Of a stretch of 64,000 nucleotides of DNA, positions 34,314-45,371 are shown piece after piece. Made by a program: the position numbers and the translations under genes. The notes below the pieces were generated by a model. The model was given only the letters and a program-made list of their open reading frames with translations, was not told the DNA's origin and searched no databases. The stretch's first letter is position 1; each line of letters begins with the position of its first letter. This DNA is from Calycina herbarum (taxonomy: Eukaryota; Ascomycota; Leotiomycetes; Helotiales; Pezizellaceae): NCBI GenBank assembly GCA_001414485.1, contig LLEY01000026.1, positions 62,001 to 126,000 on the forward strand, read 5' to 3'.

Positions 34314-35521
34314 TGAACACGAGCGTATCTACGCCATAAAACCTCGCTACTCAGAATTCCGATACGGCGGAACTTTGCAAGCTTGCCAAAGTCGAGTTTG
34401 AGTAGATGAGGGGTGGCTGGGGACGCGAACCTCATTTGTTATGGAATAGTTTTGATATGCAGAAGGTTTTGACGTAGAGGGCTGGAGGAGTCACTGTTAC
34501 TATTACTACCATTTAACATTGCACTTTAAATTCCGTAGAGGTATTTGGCCAGATCTTTTGTATTATTTTCAAGTCAATTTATTTTGGGGATTTGTCATGG
34601 CTAGGGGAGGGGATCAGGTAGGGGTTGGATGAACCCGTATAATCTCTGAAATTACAAAATTACAGTGCTAAGTCCGTCCCTCCACCGCTGGGAAGTTTCT
34701 ACTATTTAGTCACTTCTATTCATATTTGGTTTTCAAAGTAATGCAATTCTTCTGTTCGAAGAATTTATAAGGGGTCGAGATGAAAAAGTGGAAGTATACT
34801 GCCTATCTATCAACGAGCAACTCCTTAAGCCCCATCTCATCTTCTAAGTAGAGCCATCCACGAAGGTGAAGAATTTTTATTGATCTCTTCGAGAATAATA
34901 GAGTCTTCCACGGTCAGAGGATCAATCTCACTCTAGAGTTTTGGAAACGAGGGTCTTATTTATTAATAGCGAGTTTTCACTCCATAAAAGGTCTAAACAG
35001 ACCTGCATACCCAGGTTGAGTGGTTTTAATAGTCTCCTTAAAAATAATAGGGTCCGCGTCTTCCACACATACGTTGGATTTGGATTTGGAGTATACACGT
35101 TGCGGGCTGTCTTGGTGTCTCGGAGGATGAGGAATGTTGCTGTGCCATGGGTCTAGTTTACGCGAATGGGGAGAGAAGCGAAGTCGCCACTACTCGACCG
35201 GGGGTTCATTTGATACCTAACTTGTAATATCTCTCATGGGTTCATGCCCCGTCTCAAAGCCATCATATTAGCACACATCGAACCCTAATTTCAAGGATTT
35301 AAGCCAATAATTTTTCTGCTTTCATTCTTAATTCACTATAGCTTATTAGCTATGTACGCTATGCTGGCATATATTTTTAAAGTAGTATATTTATTTCATT
35401 CTAAGGCTTTTTTCACAAACAGAAAAGGCCTCAGAATAAAAAGGTTATCTCTATGTGATTATCAACAGCTTCTCAGCCGATCCTCTTTCTAGCGCACTTA
35501 AGGGAGCGGGTTCCACGAATC
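34314..35521. other. Gene-free stretch
   Basis: No convincing coding region. A small hairpin (35,398-35,437; ATTCTAAGGC paired with GCCTCAGAAT) is the only structure noticed. Confidence 0.4.
35398..35437. repeat. Short inverted repeat (hairpin)
   Basis: ATTCTAAGGCTTTTTTC and GAAAAGGCCTCAGAAT form an imperfect stem of about 16 bp with an 8-base loop. It could be a terminator-like or mobile-element scar. Confidence 0.35.
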
Positions 35522-35794
35522 TCACCCACTACGTCGGTCCTCAAGTATCACCATCCACCCAGGCGTAGCAGCATCCAGATTCCAATCCATCGGTAAATTA
35601 CCTGGATCGGCACAGTATTCAGAGATTTGGAACTCCATATGGCCCTGCTGTGTTTGACACACATTGAAATCCTTTGCACAGAGTGTGCAAACTTTCAATG
35701 GCTGACGGCGTTCGACTTCATACTCGTAATCGAAGTCATACACATCATCATCAGAGTCATAAAGTCCATAGTCGTCTGAGTCTAAGTCTGGCAT
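35522..35794 (-). CDS. Small acidic hypothetical protein
   Basis: 90 residues from MPDLDSDDYGLYDSDDD; the first 30 residues are strongly acidic. A central CTLCAKDFNVC holds a C-x2-C pair with a third Cys. The frame continues without introns to a stop at 35,522. It resembles no family I can name. It could be an exon of a longer gene or a free-standing small gene. Confidence 0.4.
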   Translation of the reverse strand: MPDLDSDDYGLYDSDDDVYDFDYEYEVERRQPLKVCTLCAKDFNVCQTQQGHMEFQISEYCADPGNLPMDWNLDAATPGWMVILEDRRSG

Positions 35795-36298
35795 CTCGGC
35801 ATCTCGCCAATCTTGTAGAACTCAGCGAATTTGGTCAAGTTGAGAAACTTGAGGAGTTTCGGCTTCTTCGTGAACTGGCCCATACCCCTTTAAAGACCAC
35901 TCAGCTTTCAGCCATGTCTCTAAGCAAATGCTCCCATAAGCGTGGCCGTAAGGTAATTTTATTGGCACTCCACTTCAAAATCTTCTAAGCAAATCCCGCA
36001 ACCGCTTTGATCAAAGCTTAAGTCGGTGGGCTTAACAACCTCAGAGATATTCAAGACTTTTTTTCCAGACGGAATCCCAATTTATAACTGCGCGTTTGCG
36101 CTTAAATGTTTCACGATACTGGGAAGGATCCCGATCGTGTACATCTAGCCAGATTTCTCGTTGTGCTATTACGCGTATAGCTAAAACCCGAACCTAGAAG
36201 GTAACCTGTTTAGTTGGCTCACTAACCCAGGGATTCTCTGAAATAATCTTTCTTCGATTCTCAACCCAGTCTATTTCGTAAACGCAGCGGGCTTCGCC

Positions 36299-36457
36299 AT
36301 GGAGGCTTTTGTGAAGAGAAAGATAGCAGAGTCCAACGACGGGGTTTTGGTTGATTGGGATCTTGAGAAGGCAAAGGTTTATTTGGGGGAGGTTCTATCT
36401 GAGGGTGACGTTGACGAGGCTGAATATCTCCTAGATCGTCAAGCTAATTTTGACTAA
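36299..36457 (+). CDS. Very small hypothetical protein
   Basis: 52 residues starting MEAFVKRKIAESNDG, with ordinary-looking codon use and a good Kozak context (GCCATGG). An ankyrin-like end (EAEYLLDRQANFD) is visible. A TTCTAG acceptor follows at 36,471-36,476, so a longer spliced product is possible, but no downstream exon was recognised. Confidence 0.25.
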   Translation: MEAFVKRKIAESNDGVLVDWDLEKAKVYLGEVLSEGDVDEAEYLLDRQANFD

Positions 36458-36775
36458 ACACTTGTTGTTTTCTAGGGCAAAGGTTCTTGTCATCGTTCCA
36501 GGTATACCAAAGCGAAAGCACGTTTTATTGAAAAGTTACGAAAATTGAATCATTTGGGTGAACAGCCCAGGTTCATTGGGTTTTGGTAATTCTTGTTATC
36601 CTAAATGTCTTAAGTCACCCGTAGGTGCAGCCATTCGTAACAATCAGGGAAACATTGTACTAGTTTATCTCAGAGAATCGCTAATTATTCTAAAACCCTT
36701 CGCATAACAAGAGATATTGTGCGAGTTGGCCTCGAATAATCAGCATTTAGAGTTGTGAATATGATCTCCACCACA

Positions 36776-36783
36776 CCTACATC
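36776..36783. repeat. Left 8-bp target duplication of the hAT element
   Basis: CCTACATC here and CCTACACC at 38,124-38,131 (7 of 8 identical) flank the element. Confidence 0.75.
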
Positions 36784-38123
36784 CATGGTTCGGCAACGGG
36801 AATTCCATGGAATTCCTTTAGTGTCCTCTGGAAGATTCCTTTCCATTTCAAATATTTATAGAAGATTACCAGCTAGAACCAGAAAAGTGAATGGAATTCC
36901 TTTTTCCATTATCACATGACTGGAAAATCGTTATTCCGGGCCGATAGACCAATCAGAAGCCTAGATTTCTCCTTGGCATTAATAAATTATACATAAGAAT
37001 AATAACTGAATTTCTAAACTAAAACTAAGACAACACTAATATAATGGCGCCGCCACACCTTATGCCTACTCGTGTAAGAGTATCAATATCCTCTTCTGGT
37101 TCTATACTTTATATCCTTACAATCGCAGCTTCATACCATAAAATAGACTCATCCGACGAAGGTTATGAAGCTCGCCGCCGCTGCCGTATATGCCAAGCTC
37201 AGTAAATATTATCGGCTTGCTTTGACAAATACTGCTCCTACAATAGCTACAGTTCTTGATCCTCGGTAGAAGTTATACTATTTTGAGAAGGTATCAGCAA
37301 ACGAGGGTGGTGTACGAAGCGAGGTGTATAAGAAGGTTAAGCAAAACGTCTATGCTATTTACAATAAATACAAGACTCGAGAGACACAAGTGGAATTACA
37401 ACAGCGAGATCAAGAAGTAGAAGTTCGGTTACTTAATTCTATTAAAAGAGAGGTAACACCTAAAGAGGCTTGGAGAGATCCTCTCTTTGACTTTCAAGAC
37501 GATCGCGCACATACAATTAAGGACGAACTTGTGGCATATCTTAAGGAGGCATGTCGACCAAATAGAGAGGATCCTAAACAAGTTGCAAGATACTGGCTTA
37601 GAAAGCAGTACGATTACCCTATCCTTTTCAAGATAGCAAGAGATTACCTTGGAATTCCAGCAACCTCTGCCTCTTCTGAGCGTGTCTTTTCTAATAGAGG
37701 ACGAATTATTACTAGAGATCGTGGTAGGATTGGGGGGGAGAAGCTAAGATGGATTATATGCCTTCGCGATTGGGGTATAATTACAGAAGAGGAGTTAGTA
37801 GAACTTACTAACGAAGAAATTGAGGATCTTGTTCAGGCAGAGGAGTAGGTAGAAGTAGATAGATAAGATAGATAAGGCTTAATTTAGTGAATAAAACACC
37901 CTTCTCTACTCTGATTATCTGATATTTTATTTTGCCAACCTACTTTCACTTCCTCTTGTATAATCCTAGGGCTCCTATTGGCTACACGTGACTCTGGAAA
38001 CCATGGTATTCCAGTGGAACTTTGGTCTGGAGACCAGTTCCATTTTGACCACCCTCTGGAAGTATTCCATCTGGAATGGAATCATGGAACAAATGGAAAA
38101 ACGGTTCCCGATGCCGAACCATG
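36784..38123 (+). mobile_element. hAT-superfamily DNA transposon, internally deleted (1,340 bp)
   Basis: Terminal inverted repeats CATGGTTCGGCAACGGGAA (left) and its near-perfect reverse complement at the right end (18 of 19 bases), with 8-bp target duplications. Inside are a possible N-terminal start at 37,044 and the C-terminal hAT dimerisation part, joined out of frame near 37,180. Full hAT elements are usually 2.5-4 kb, so most of the catalytic domain is gone. Confidence 0.85.
37187..37848 (+). pseudogene. hAT transposase C-terminal remnant (dimerisation domain)
   Basis: The frame is readable from 37,187 (VYAKLSKYYRLAL), has an internal TAG at 37,267, and is then open from 37,324 for 174 codons. 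The hATC signature is intact: SASSERVFSNRGRI, then KLRWIICLRDWG. The catalytic Asp/Glu region is missing upstream. The TAG sits where Gln is likely. It could still yield a dimerisation-domain peptide, but there is no evidence of expression. Confidence 0.8.
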
Positions 38124-38511
38124 CCTACACCCTCTGGTGACTGATTGTTTTAGGGCTTCTATCACAACGTTTTCCCACGGGCGTACGTAAAGGATGATAA
38201 ACGAGAATCTTACTGATCTCTAATATAATACGATAAAGAGACTTCAACGTCAGTACAAAGAAATGGCATCAATTGTTTTATATCAGGGAGAATCCCTTGG
38301 CTTGCCGTTCTTTCATTGCCTTTGTACGCTTTTCTACTTTGTTCTTCCGGACACCAATATGAATGCCCTTCTTAAACTCCTCTCTTGTGAATAAACTATT
38401 ATTTCAACCGAAGTCCTAATCACAGAAAACCCAGCATCAAAACACACTTCACCACAGAATTTGGAGTTTTAAGAAGGTAAGTACAGCTCTTAGATAAATT
38501 TACTCTCCATC

Positions 38512-39390
38512 ATGGTCACAGCAAACAACTTCCAAGCCCCTGATGGCACAATGATTCGCGGATATCAAACACTTAGTCTCGACGAAGCCATTTCCTCGAG
38601 CCACCCTCATCTAATTGCTGATTACAATGGCAATAAACAACTCAAGAAATGGGCTTACTCTCCATTAGAAATGGCAGAATTTCTCAACCTCGCTCACTGG
38701 AACTACACCCCTTCCAAGGAAGCAGAAGAACTAACCTTCTCCTCACTCCCCCAAACGCAAACCACCGAGCAATTCAAAAGTGTCTTGATGGCTTGGATGA
38801 AGATCTTTGACTCCTGGTTCTTCGCAGACAGTCTTATAGATACTCTTGGTGAGATCGTATTTTTCGATGATCCCCAAGAACCAAGAGCTTTCTTCGACAC
38901 AGATGCTATCGATGGTCACCAGGCGAATTCTATCTTCGTTAACCTCAGATCCGATTCTCGTGAAATCGAGGACTGGCCAGAGTATGAAGGTACTTTTGAG
39001 GAGTTCTACATCGCAACTTTGCTTCACGAAATGGTGCATGCTTTTTGTAACATCTACCACTGTCAAGAAGAGTGTTGCAAGGCCCGTACATGGCATCCAT
39101 CTACGGGAGGGATTGGAAATGACGGACATGGGCAGCCTTTTAGTGAGGGGTTGAGATCGATTCTCAACGTCCTAATTGCCAAAGGGCTAACGTGGGCAGT
39201 TGAGCCGATCGCTTCTAGTTTGGGTAACAGCGTTGTCTTTTCTATGTATGGTGAGCTCTGGCAACCTACAAAGCAACAGCTGGAAAACTGGAATGTCTCC
39301 GTTGATCGATTCAGTCATGTTGATAGCTGGTATCCTTTTCGACAAGAAGCGATTGCTAATGGAGTGTTTGATCCTGGGTCACACCCATAG
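38512..39390 (+). CDS. SprT-like zinc metallopeptidase-fold protein
   Basis: Intronless, 292 residues. The zinc-binding helix HEMVH (His172-Glu173-x-x-His176) is followed by a Cys-containing loop (CQEECC) and GNDGHG with the likely third ligand His206. This layout matches the SprT-like domain of fungal proteins, a wider family that includes the DNA-protein-crosslink protease SPRTN. No signal peptide is seen, so it is probably cytosolic or nuclear. The chosen ATG (38,512) follows ATC and starts a protein with no earlier in-frame Met. It lies 0.4 kb from the hAT element but is intact. Confidence 0.75.
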   Translation: MVTANNFQAPDGTMIRGYQTLSLDEAISSSHPHLIADYNGNKQLKKWAYSPLEMAEFLNLAHWNYTPSKEAEELTFSSLPQTQTTEQFKSVLMAWMKIFDSWFFADSLIDTLGEIVFFDDPQEPRAFFDTDAIDGHQANSIFVNLRSDSREIEDWPEYEGTFEEFYIATLLHEMVHAFCNIYHCQEECCKARTWHPSTGGIGNDGHGQPFSEGLRSILNVLIAKGLTWAVEPIASSLGNSVVFSMYGELWQPTKQQLENWNVSVDRFSHVDSWYPFRQEAIANGVFDPGSHP

Positions 39391-40770
39391 ATGTCAAGGA
39401 GACTCACTTAAGATCGTGAGCTAACCACTTACAATATAAATTGAGACTGCAACATATGAATTTTGAGAGGAGATCAAGTGAGAGTGAAGAAATTAAACAA
39501 AGTAAATTACATTACACCACCAAACCAAAATGTTGTGCCTCGTGTGCGGCATGTGGGGGAGATTTTGGCTCGCGGGAATTACCCACTCACCTGGAAGCCT
39601 ATAAAAGAAGATACCCTTCAACACAGGTAGATTCCCGGGAACAGGCTTCATAGCCACGTGCAAATAGCAGAACAATGCAATTATCAATACCATTCCAACA
39701 AAAACAGTAACAACTATTGCAACTCGTAAAGAAAGAGAAACTTAAGCATCCCAGAAAAAGGACATCGGAGCTGAAAAAGTGAGAAACGCCACAAAATGCA
39801 TACTCCGGAACGGAGTGGCAGCCCACCAATTGTAACTGCAGATTCATCACACTTTCATCTTAGGAAAATTCAAAAGAAGCATGTGCAACCTGGAATACAT
39901 CTGGCTTGTTTATGTGTTTTTTGAGGGATATTTGGCGGTCTGATAATGTGCAAGTGGAAATGACGAGCAATGAAAAGAAAGAGAGTGCGTGGTGATAGCT
40001 GGAGATGAAGTAAGACAATATGTTCCAAGTGGGGTTAGGGGTAGGGTGAGATGGAAATAGATTTTCTGAAGTGCGGCTCGTATGTTGTTTGTTGTCAATT
40101 CGATGAACTCGAAATTTGAACGGGAAATGTCTCAGGGTCTAGCCCTATGAAAACTCACTAATTGGGCCCCGAAAATCGGATCTTTTCGAGATGGCGGGGA
40201 AGTCTTCGAACGACGGAAGGGACGATGCAGGTCAGGTCATCAAACTGTAACTTGAGGCTATGATCTCCCCTCAGCGTCGTACACATTAACAACCACATTT
40301 CGGGAAAGATTAAACTTCCCAAGTCAGGAATTTCCCCTGTATTTCTGCTCCTGGTTCCACCTCAGAAAATCGTCTTCTTCGCCTCAAATTCGATCTCACA
40401 GAGTCACAGTGTGTTAACCCTGGTTCAAGCCTAGAGCCCTCGCCAATAATTCAGAGTGGATGAGATGAGACCCGTTTGCAACCCAAATTGGACGCTCTCC
40501 CAAACGAACACCCCCTCTTCCAAGCCTCTAGCCCGAGTGCATTGACTGCATCGGGCCACCCCAACACCCCAACCCCAAAATCCCGAAGGCTCGCAGCCGC
40601 ACTCTCTGACACCACTAAGCTGCTAAGTATATGATTCCTTCCGCTTGTGATCTGCTTCATGTCTCTCCATCTCCATCTCAGTCTGTGTTTCTCCTCTTCT
40701 GTCTCTCACGACCGCCTCAATCTCATGTCCAATTCTCCGAGTTCGTGCTCAAGCTGAGGCTCGCGCCACT
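39391..40770. other. Intergenic stretch upstream of the receptor gene
   Basis: No gene supported. It includes a C/T-rich leader (40,630-40,770) before the receptor start. The small frames here are short and lack features. Confidence 0.5.
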
Positions 40771-42051
40771 ATGCAGCTTGACGACGAATCTACATCGCAG
40801 TCGCCCTTGCCTGATGTTTTATCGCATGGGCTTGTAGCTGTATCGACCTTTGGCCTCCTGTCTTTCTTCTGCTCTACCTCGTTGTTTTTCTATCTTAGCT
40901 GGAAACTCTTCATATGGCGACGATGGCGACGAGCTTCGGGAAGCCAGGCGCCCACGAACCAGTTCCTTCTCCTTATTTACAATCTCCTGTTTGCCGACAT
41001 ACAGCAGGCCCTAGCTTTCTTACTCAACATCGGAGCGCTGAGGAATAATGCTATTCTTGTTCGAACACCGTTGTGCTTTGCACAAGGTTGGTTCGTGTCA
41101 ACGGGGGATCTTGCGAGTAGTGTATTTATTTGTGCCATCGCGGTACATACATTTTTCGGCGTGGTGAGGAATTACAAGCTCCCCACCTGGGCTTTCTATT
41201 TGGCTATCACCCTGTGTTGGTTGTTTGTGTATTTCATGGCAGCAATTGGTCCCATACTCCACGGAACCGACTTTTATGTTCGAGCTGCTGCTTGGGTATG
41301 AATCCCCGCGCCCGCCCATTGTATTGGCTCGTTCTAACAAAATTTCTAGTGTTGGATTAACAAGGAATATTCCAATGAACGTCTTACTTACCATTACCTG
41401 TGGATATTCGTTGCTATGTTTTCCACCATCATCATTTACACCGTCATTTATATCTGGCTTCGACACAAACAACGAGCTGGAATAATCTCCAAAGCCGCTA
41501 TCCAAGGCGCCACACCACTAATGATTCTATATCCCCTCATCTACACCGTCTGCACCGCCCCTCTCGCCTCCCTGCGTATATATGCACTCGCCGGTCACAA
41601 AGTCCCTTTGGAATGGTTTTGCATGGCGGGTACCATGATTGCCTGTAACGGTTGGCTCGATGTCTTACTTTATGCTTCTACACGCGCGGATATCGTGTTT
41701 GCAGAGGTTCCGCCGGGAGAAGGAACGGGTCTCGATACTTTCAACTTTATGGGAAAGCAGGTTACTGGGTCGAGGATGGGAACAACTACTTCGATCAGTG
41801 CGGGGACAGATGTCCACAGTAGGAACGAGAGCCGGATTGCTTTGAGAGTACGAAGTCCTGATGGGGGAAATGGAGAGCACTTATACAGCATGGGGCAGAT
41901 CGGAGTGACTGGAGAAGTTCCTGTCAGTTCTGCAAGTTTGGAGGAGGGAAATCTTCGACATGAGAGAATGGGAAATCAAGCATCGGCTGTTTCGGTCACA
42001 AGTCCTACTCTCGATGGGAGGAGTATGAAGAGCCTAAGAAGTGAAGCATGA
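40771..42051 (+). CDS. Seven-helix G-protein-coupled receptor, cAMP-receptor-like (Git3/Dicty-CAR superfamily)
   Basis: Two exons, 40771-41295 and 41350-42051 (intron GTATGA...TTCTAG), giving 408 residues. Seven hydrophobic segments are visible: five in exon 1 up to about residue 165 and the rest in exon 2. They are followed by a long polar C-terminal tail of about 140 residues rich in Ser, Thr and Gly, a likely phosphorylation tail. Features such as FLLLIYNLLFADIQQALAF, VRNYKLPTWAFY and the W-IN-EYS loop fit fungal cAMP-receptor-like receptors. The expected role is nutrient or environmental sensing through heterotrimeric G protein at the plasma membrane; the ligand is unknown. No upstream in-frame Met was preferred. 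Confidence 0.75.
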
Positions 42052-42681
42052 GAGTTGCTTGTATAAACAAATCTGGTTTCGAGGAGATCTAATCAGAAGG
42101 ACTAGATGAGCATAATGTGATACTCAGATGTGCAATGAAGACTTTACGACGACGTTGAAATACCCATACATTATCATTAGAATTATATTTATTTGATAAT
42201 CAACAAAAGTTTTACGATTAATCCTGTCGTGTACCATCCGAAATCGGCCGGCGGGGCTCAATTTTTCAATTGATGCTCAACGCATAAGTATACTAGCTTC
42301 GTAGGATGGTTTAGAAACTTAAGGTTTGTAACTTCTAATCCTCTGAAATATCTTTAGGCAATTGATTTCAATTCTTTTAGATATTCTAATACAATATCAA
42401 TGGTTGAAAAAATTGGCGCGGAAGAGGACATGATATCCTGATACCATACTCTCATCTGAACGTTCGACTAGTGAACGTAAATTTAGATCACGATAAGGCA
42501 AGAAAGACCGGAACAGTTTTCCCAACAAAGGTGAATCCCAAACCCTTCCCTCATCTCTCTAAAACTCGATTCCGAAGTTTGCTTAAAAACTCTGTCGCAG
42601 ATAAATTACTCGGCATATCTTCACCACAAACAACAACCAACCTTTCCACAACTCAAAATCTACAATTGAATCACAGCAATC
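42052..42681. other. Intergenic stretch
   Basis: No gene seen. It contains the 3' region of the receptor gene and the promoter of the peptidase gene. Confidence 0.5.
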
Positions 42682-43605
42682 ATGAAGTTCCTATCCATCC
42701 TCGTCTTCGGTGTAGCAGTCGTCTTTTCTCTCACCAAACCAAGAAACTCCCCAACCGCCATCACCTATCGAGATGCATCGGCGGAGGTTGTGAATGAGAA
42801 ATGGGCTGGTATGGTGGTTGTACAACCTGCTGGTCGGGGACTTACAAGTATCGAGGGTATCTTTAAAGTTCCTGATTCTTTGACGTTATCTGAGGGTGCG
42901 CCGGATGGATATAATCTTGTTTCTATTTTTGTTGGATTGGGTGATAATGGTAAGATCCCTCCCTCCCTCTCACCTCTTGAAAAAGAATCAAAAAATATTG
43001 CAAGTCACACTTCATCCCAAGATATTCATCCTCCAGCCCTTGAACGATTACCTAAACTAACAAAATCAAAAGACAACCTCCCCCAACTCCAAGCAGGAAT
43101 ATCCCTCATGTCCCAAAAGAAAGCGGGCATAGTAACAACCTCCCACTTCGCCTACTACAGTCTCTCATCCCAATCCCCATCTCAACAACTCGCCCTCTCA
43201 GAATTCCAATTCAATCTAAACGACACCCTCCGTCTTTCCATCACCTCCAACACCATCAATTTCGAGAACTTCTCAACAGGAAAGAAATTCTCAAAATACA
43301 TCAATGGAACGGCAAACAACCCTTGCCGAAACCGACCATGTATTCCACCTGTGAAGAGAAGTTCTTCAGCCTCTACGACTGGAGAAACCGGTTACTGGAT
43401 TGTCGAGGAGGGTGCTTCGACAGGTGAGCAGTTCGGTAATTTCGGAACGCTAGAGTGGAAGGGCGCTAGTGGGAATATCAGTCTTGGTGCTAAGGTTGAA
43501 GCGGGAGGAGGAGATAGATGGGCTATTGCGGATGCAAATGGAACGAAAGTCGTGGAAGTCGCCGTTATTAACGGGGAGTATTTTCAGGTTGGGCTTGTCG
43601 CCTGA
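42682..43605 (+). CDS. Secreted G1-type (eqolisin-like) peptidase-fold protein
   Basis: Best model: exons 42682-42949 and 43073-43605 (intron GTAAGA...AAAAG, 123 nt, a multiple of three, so the frame is also open without splicing). The spliced product is 266 residues. It has an N-terminal hydrophobic signal (MKFLSILVFGVAVVF). WAGMVVVQPAGRGLTSIEG and IFKVPD match the start of the glutamic peptidase G1 domain, and the Leu-Gln-Ala-Gly junction and TGYWIVEEGA match later blocks. In the family the catalytic pair is Gln and Glu. The Glu region here reads YWIVEE rather than AEWIxE, so activity is uncertain. It may be an acid protease of the secretome. Confidence 0.65.
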   Translation: MKFLSILVFGVAVVFSLTKPRNSPTAITYRDASAEVVNEKWAGMVVVQPAGRGLTSIEGIFKVPDSLTLSEGAPDGYNLVSIFVGLGDNGKIPPSLSPLEKESKNIASHTSSQDIHPPALERLPKLTKSKDNLPQLQAGISLMSQKKAGIVTTSHFAYYSLSSQSPSQQLALSEFQFNLNDTLRLSITSNTINFENFSTGKKFSKYINGTANNPCRNRPCIPPVKRSSSASTTGETGYWIVEEGASTGEQFGNFGTLEWKGASGNISLGAKVEAGGGDRWAIADANGTKVVEVAVINGEYFQVGLVA

Positions 43606-44165
43606 AGAAGGGGCTTTGGGCATATCAAAAGTCTTTATGGGGTCTTTTGGAGTTGGAGGCGTTTTATGGGGGATTGAGGCAAAAGTGCGTTTGATATCCG
43701 AAGGGTGATCGTTGTGATACGGGGAGGTGAGGGGTTGGTTTGGGGGCTTGGAAATGGAGTATTAGGTATCGCAATAACACCAATATCAAACATACTTACA
43801 AAGTAATCCTGAGGAAATATTGACTCTAATCTAGCGTTCTTGTCCTTTTGCCAACCACACTCTCAAGGCTGCAACTCAAACACTGGCTTTTTCTGATATG
43901 CTATTTCCTTTGCAGTTAATTCGAGGAAAACCCACAAGTGAAGGCTGGGCTTACAATTTCAAGTCCATCGGTTGCTTAAAACTACAATATTCACTAAGGG
44001 TTTTCGAAATAATCAAGGATAATTAGAATTGATATCCAAGAAGGCTAAAAGTAACAGAGAACTCAAGTTTTTAATTATTCCAAACACCCTCAAACTACCT
44101 TTTCGATTCCTACTCAAGTCATGAGAATGGGGTAGTATACACAGCAACTAACAATCCAAATTTCG
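43606..44165. other. Intergenic stretch between convergent genes
   Basis: 560 bp with 3' regions of two convergent genes. Nothing else seen. Confidence 0.5.
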
Positions 44166-45371
44166 CTAAAGTTTTGCCTCAACAGCGAGGCCATTCTCTC
44201 TCAATATCCCATTCGCTTCCTTTTCCTTGCTTCCTCTTCTATCATCCTCAAGCGAGTCCAGTTCTCCAACCCCATCTGTCCTCGCTGTCTCTTTCTCTAA
44301 CCTCGCTTCCTCACATCCAAACAAAAACCCATCCAACTTCCTAATCTCATCGCAATCCCTCCCTTCCTCAACAACCCTATCAATCTTCCCTCCATCCCAT
44401 GCAATCCCAAACCAAAGCAAAACCCCCAAATTCCTAGCCATCTCCATCTTCCCCCTCAACTCCTTCGACACACTCCCTCTTTCCAACTCTTCCCAAAACA
44501 GCTCCCTAAACCTCCCGGCATCGGGATGAAAACTCGCTTCCCCAGCAGAACGCCCAGAAGCAGGCAAAAGTAATATCTCATCCACACCATAAAAGCCCAT
44601 CCCAAAAGGCAAACACTCACTCTCCCCCCAATCCACAAACCCCCTCAGCCGTCCAGAATCTTTCTCAACCATGATATTCCCCGGTAACAAGTCCCCGTGT
44701 GTTAATACCCACGGTAAACTCGTTATCTCCTCGAAATTCCCCAACAACCGAGTGGTAAGGAGTCGAAATCTTGTCGGAAGATTCTTGTGTAGAGATAGAA
44801 GCCTCGGATATAAGGTCGCCGCCACTTTCGTGTCTTTATATTTCGAAGGGGGAGGTTGTGTGTTGGTTTTATAAGATTCCACCTGAAACCCCGCAAACGT
44901 CCTTACCAAGTTCTCAAGGAAGTTCATACTCGTAGCATCTCCTCTATTTTCGATTCGATAATCATACAACGAAATCCCAGACATGATACTCATTTCATAA
45001 ACAAGCAAGCCCGTCCTCGGTAACCTAGTAACAAAGCTCGTACTCGGCGCATATTTCGGATAGATTTTTGAAGCTAGAGATGTGACACTGAGATCTAATT
45101 TATAATTCTGGGTTCGGAATTGGATTATGAGATTTGATGAAAGCTCAAAGGTTAGGGAACAGAATCCTTGGGATGGTACTGGCGTATAAGTCTCTTTTGG
45201 ATGGGCGTAGATGAAGAATTGATAGAGTTCCAGGAGGTCGGTTGGTGTTAAGTTGTTTCTCGCGAGGAAGGCTCGGATTGAGGGGGTTGTTGATGAGATG
45301 AGTGGTTCTGGTTTTGAGGTTATTGGGTATTTGGTCGTCGAACTTGCTATGTGGGGTTTGGTGGTGGTCAT
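44166..45371 (-). CDS. Aminoglycoside phosphotransferase-fold (APH/choline-kinase-like) protein
   Basis: Intronless, 401 residues. The catalytic Brenner motif LTHGDLLPGN (His225, Asp227, Asn232) and a metal-binding Asp in FVDWGE (Asp247) place it in the APH family. In fungi these kinase-like proteins are mostly uncharacterised, and a role in antibiotic resistance should not be assumed. The last 40 residues are charged and probably disordered. No signal peptide. The stop at 44,166 is close to the next convergent gene. Confidence 0.75.
   Translation of the reverse strand: MTTTKPHIASSTTKYPITSKPEPLISSTTPSIRAFLARNNLTPTDLLELYQFFIYAHPKETYTPVPSQGFCSLTFELSSNLIIQFRTQNYKLDLSVTSLASKIYPKYAPSTSFVTRLPRTGLLVYEMSIMSGISLYDYRIENRGDATSMNFLENLVRTFAGFQVESYKTNTQPPPSKYKDTKVAATLYPRLLSLHKNLPTRFRLLTTRLLGNFEEITSLPWVLTHGDLLPGNIMVEKDSGRLRGFVDWGESECLPFGMGFYGVDEILLLPASGRSAGEASFHPDAGRFRELFWEELERGSVSKELRGKMEMARNLGVLLWFGIAWDGGKIDRVVEEGRDCDEIRKLDGFLFGCEEARLEKETARTDGVGELDSLEDDRRGSKEKEANGILRENGLAVEAKL

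Noticed and set aside
40631..40837. Upstream frame overlapping the receptor start
   Set aside because: Out of frame with the receptor, C/T-rich leader translation, no features.
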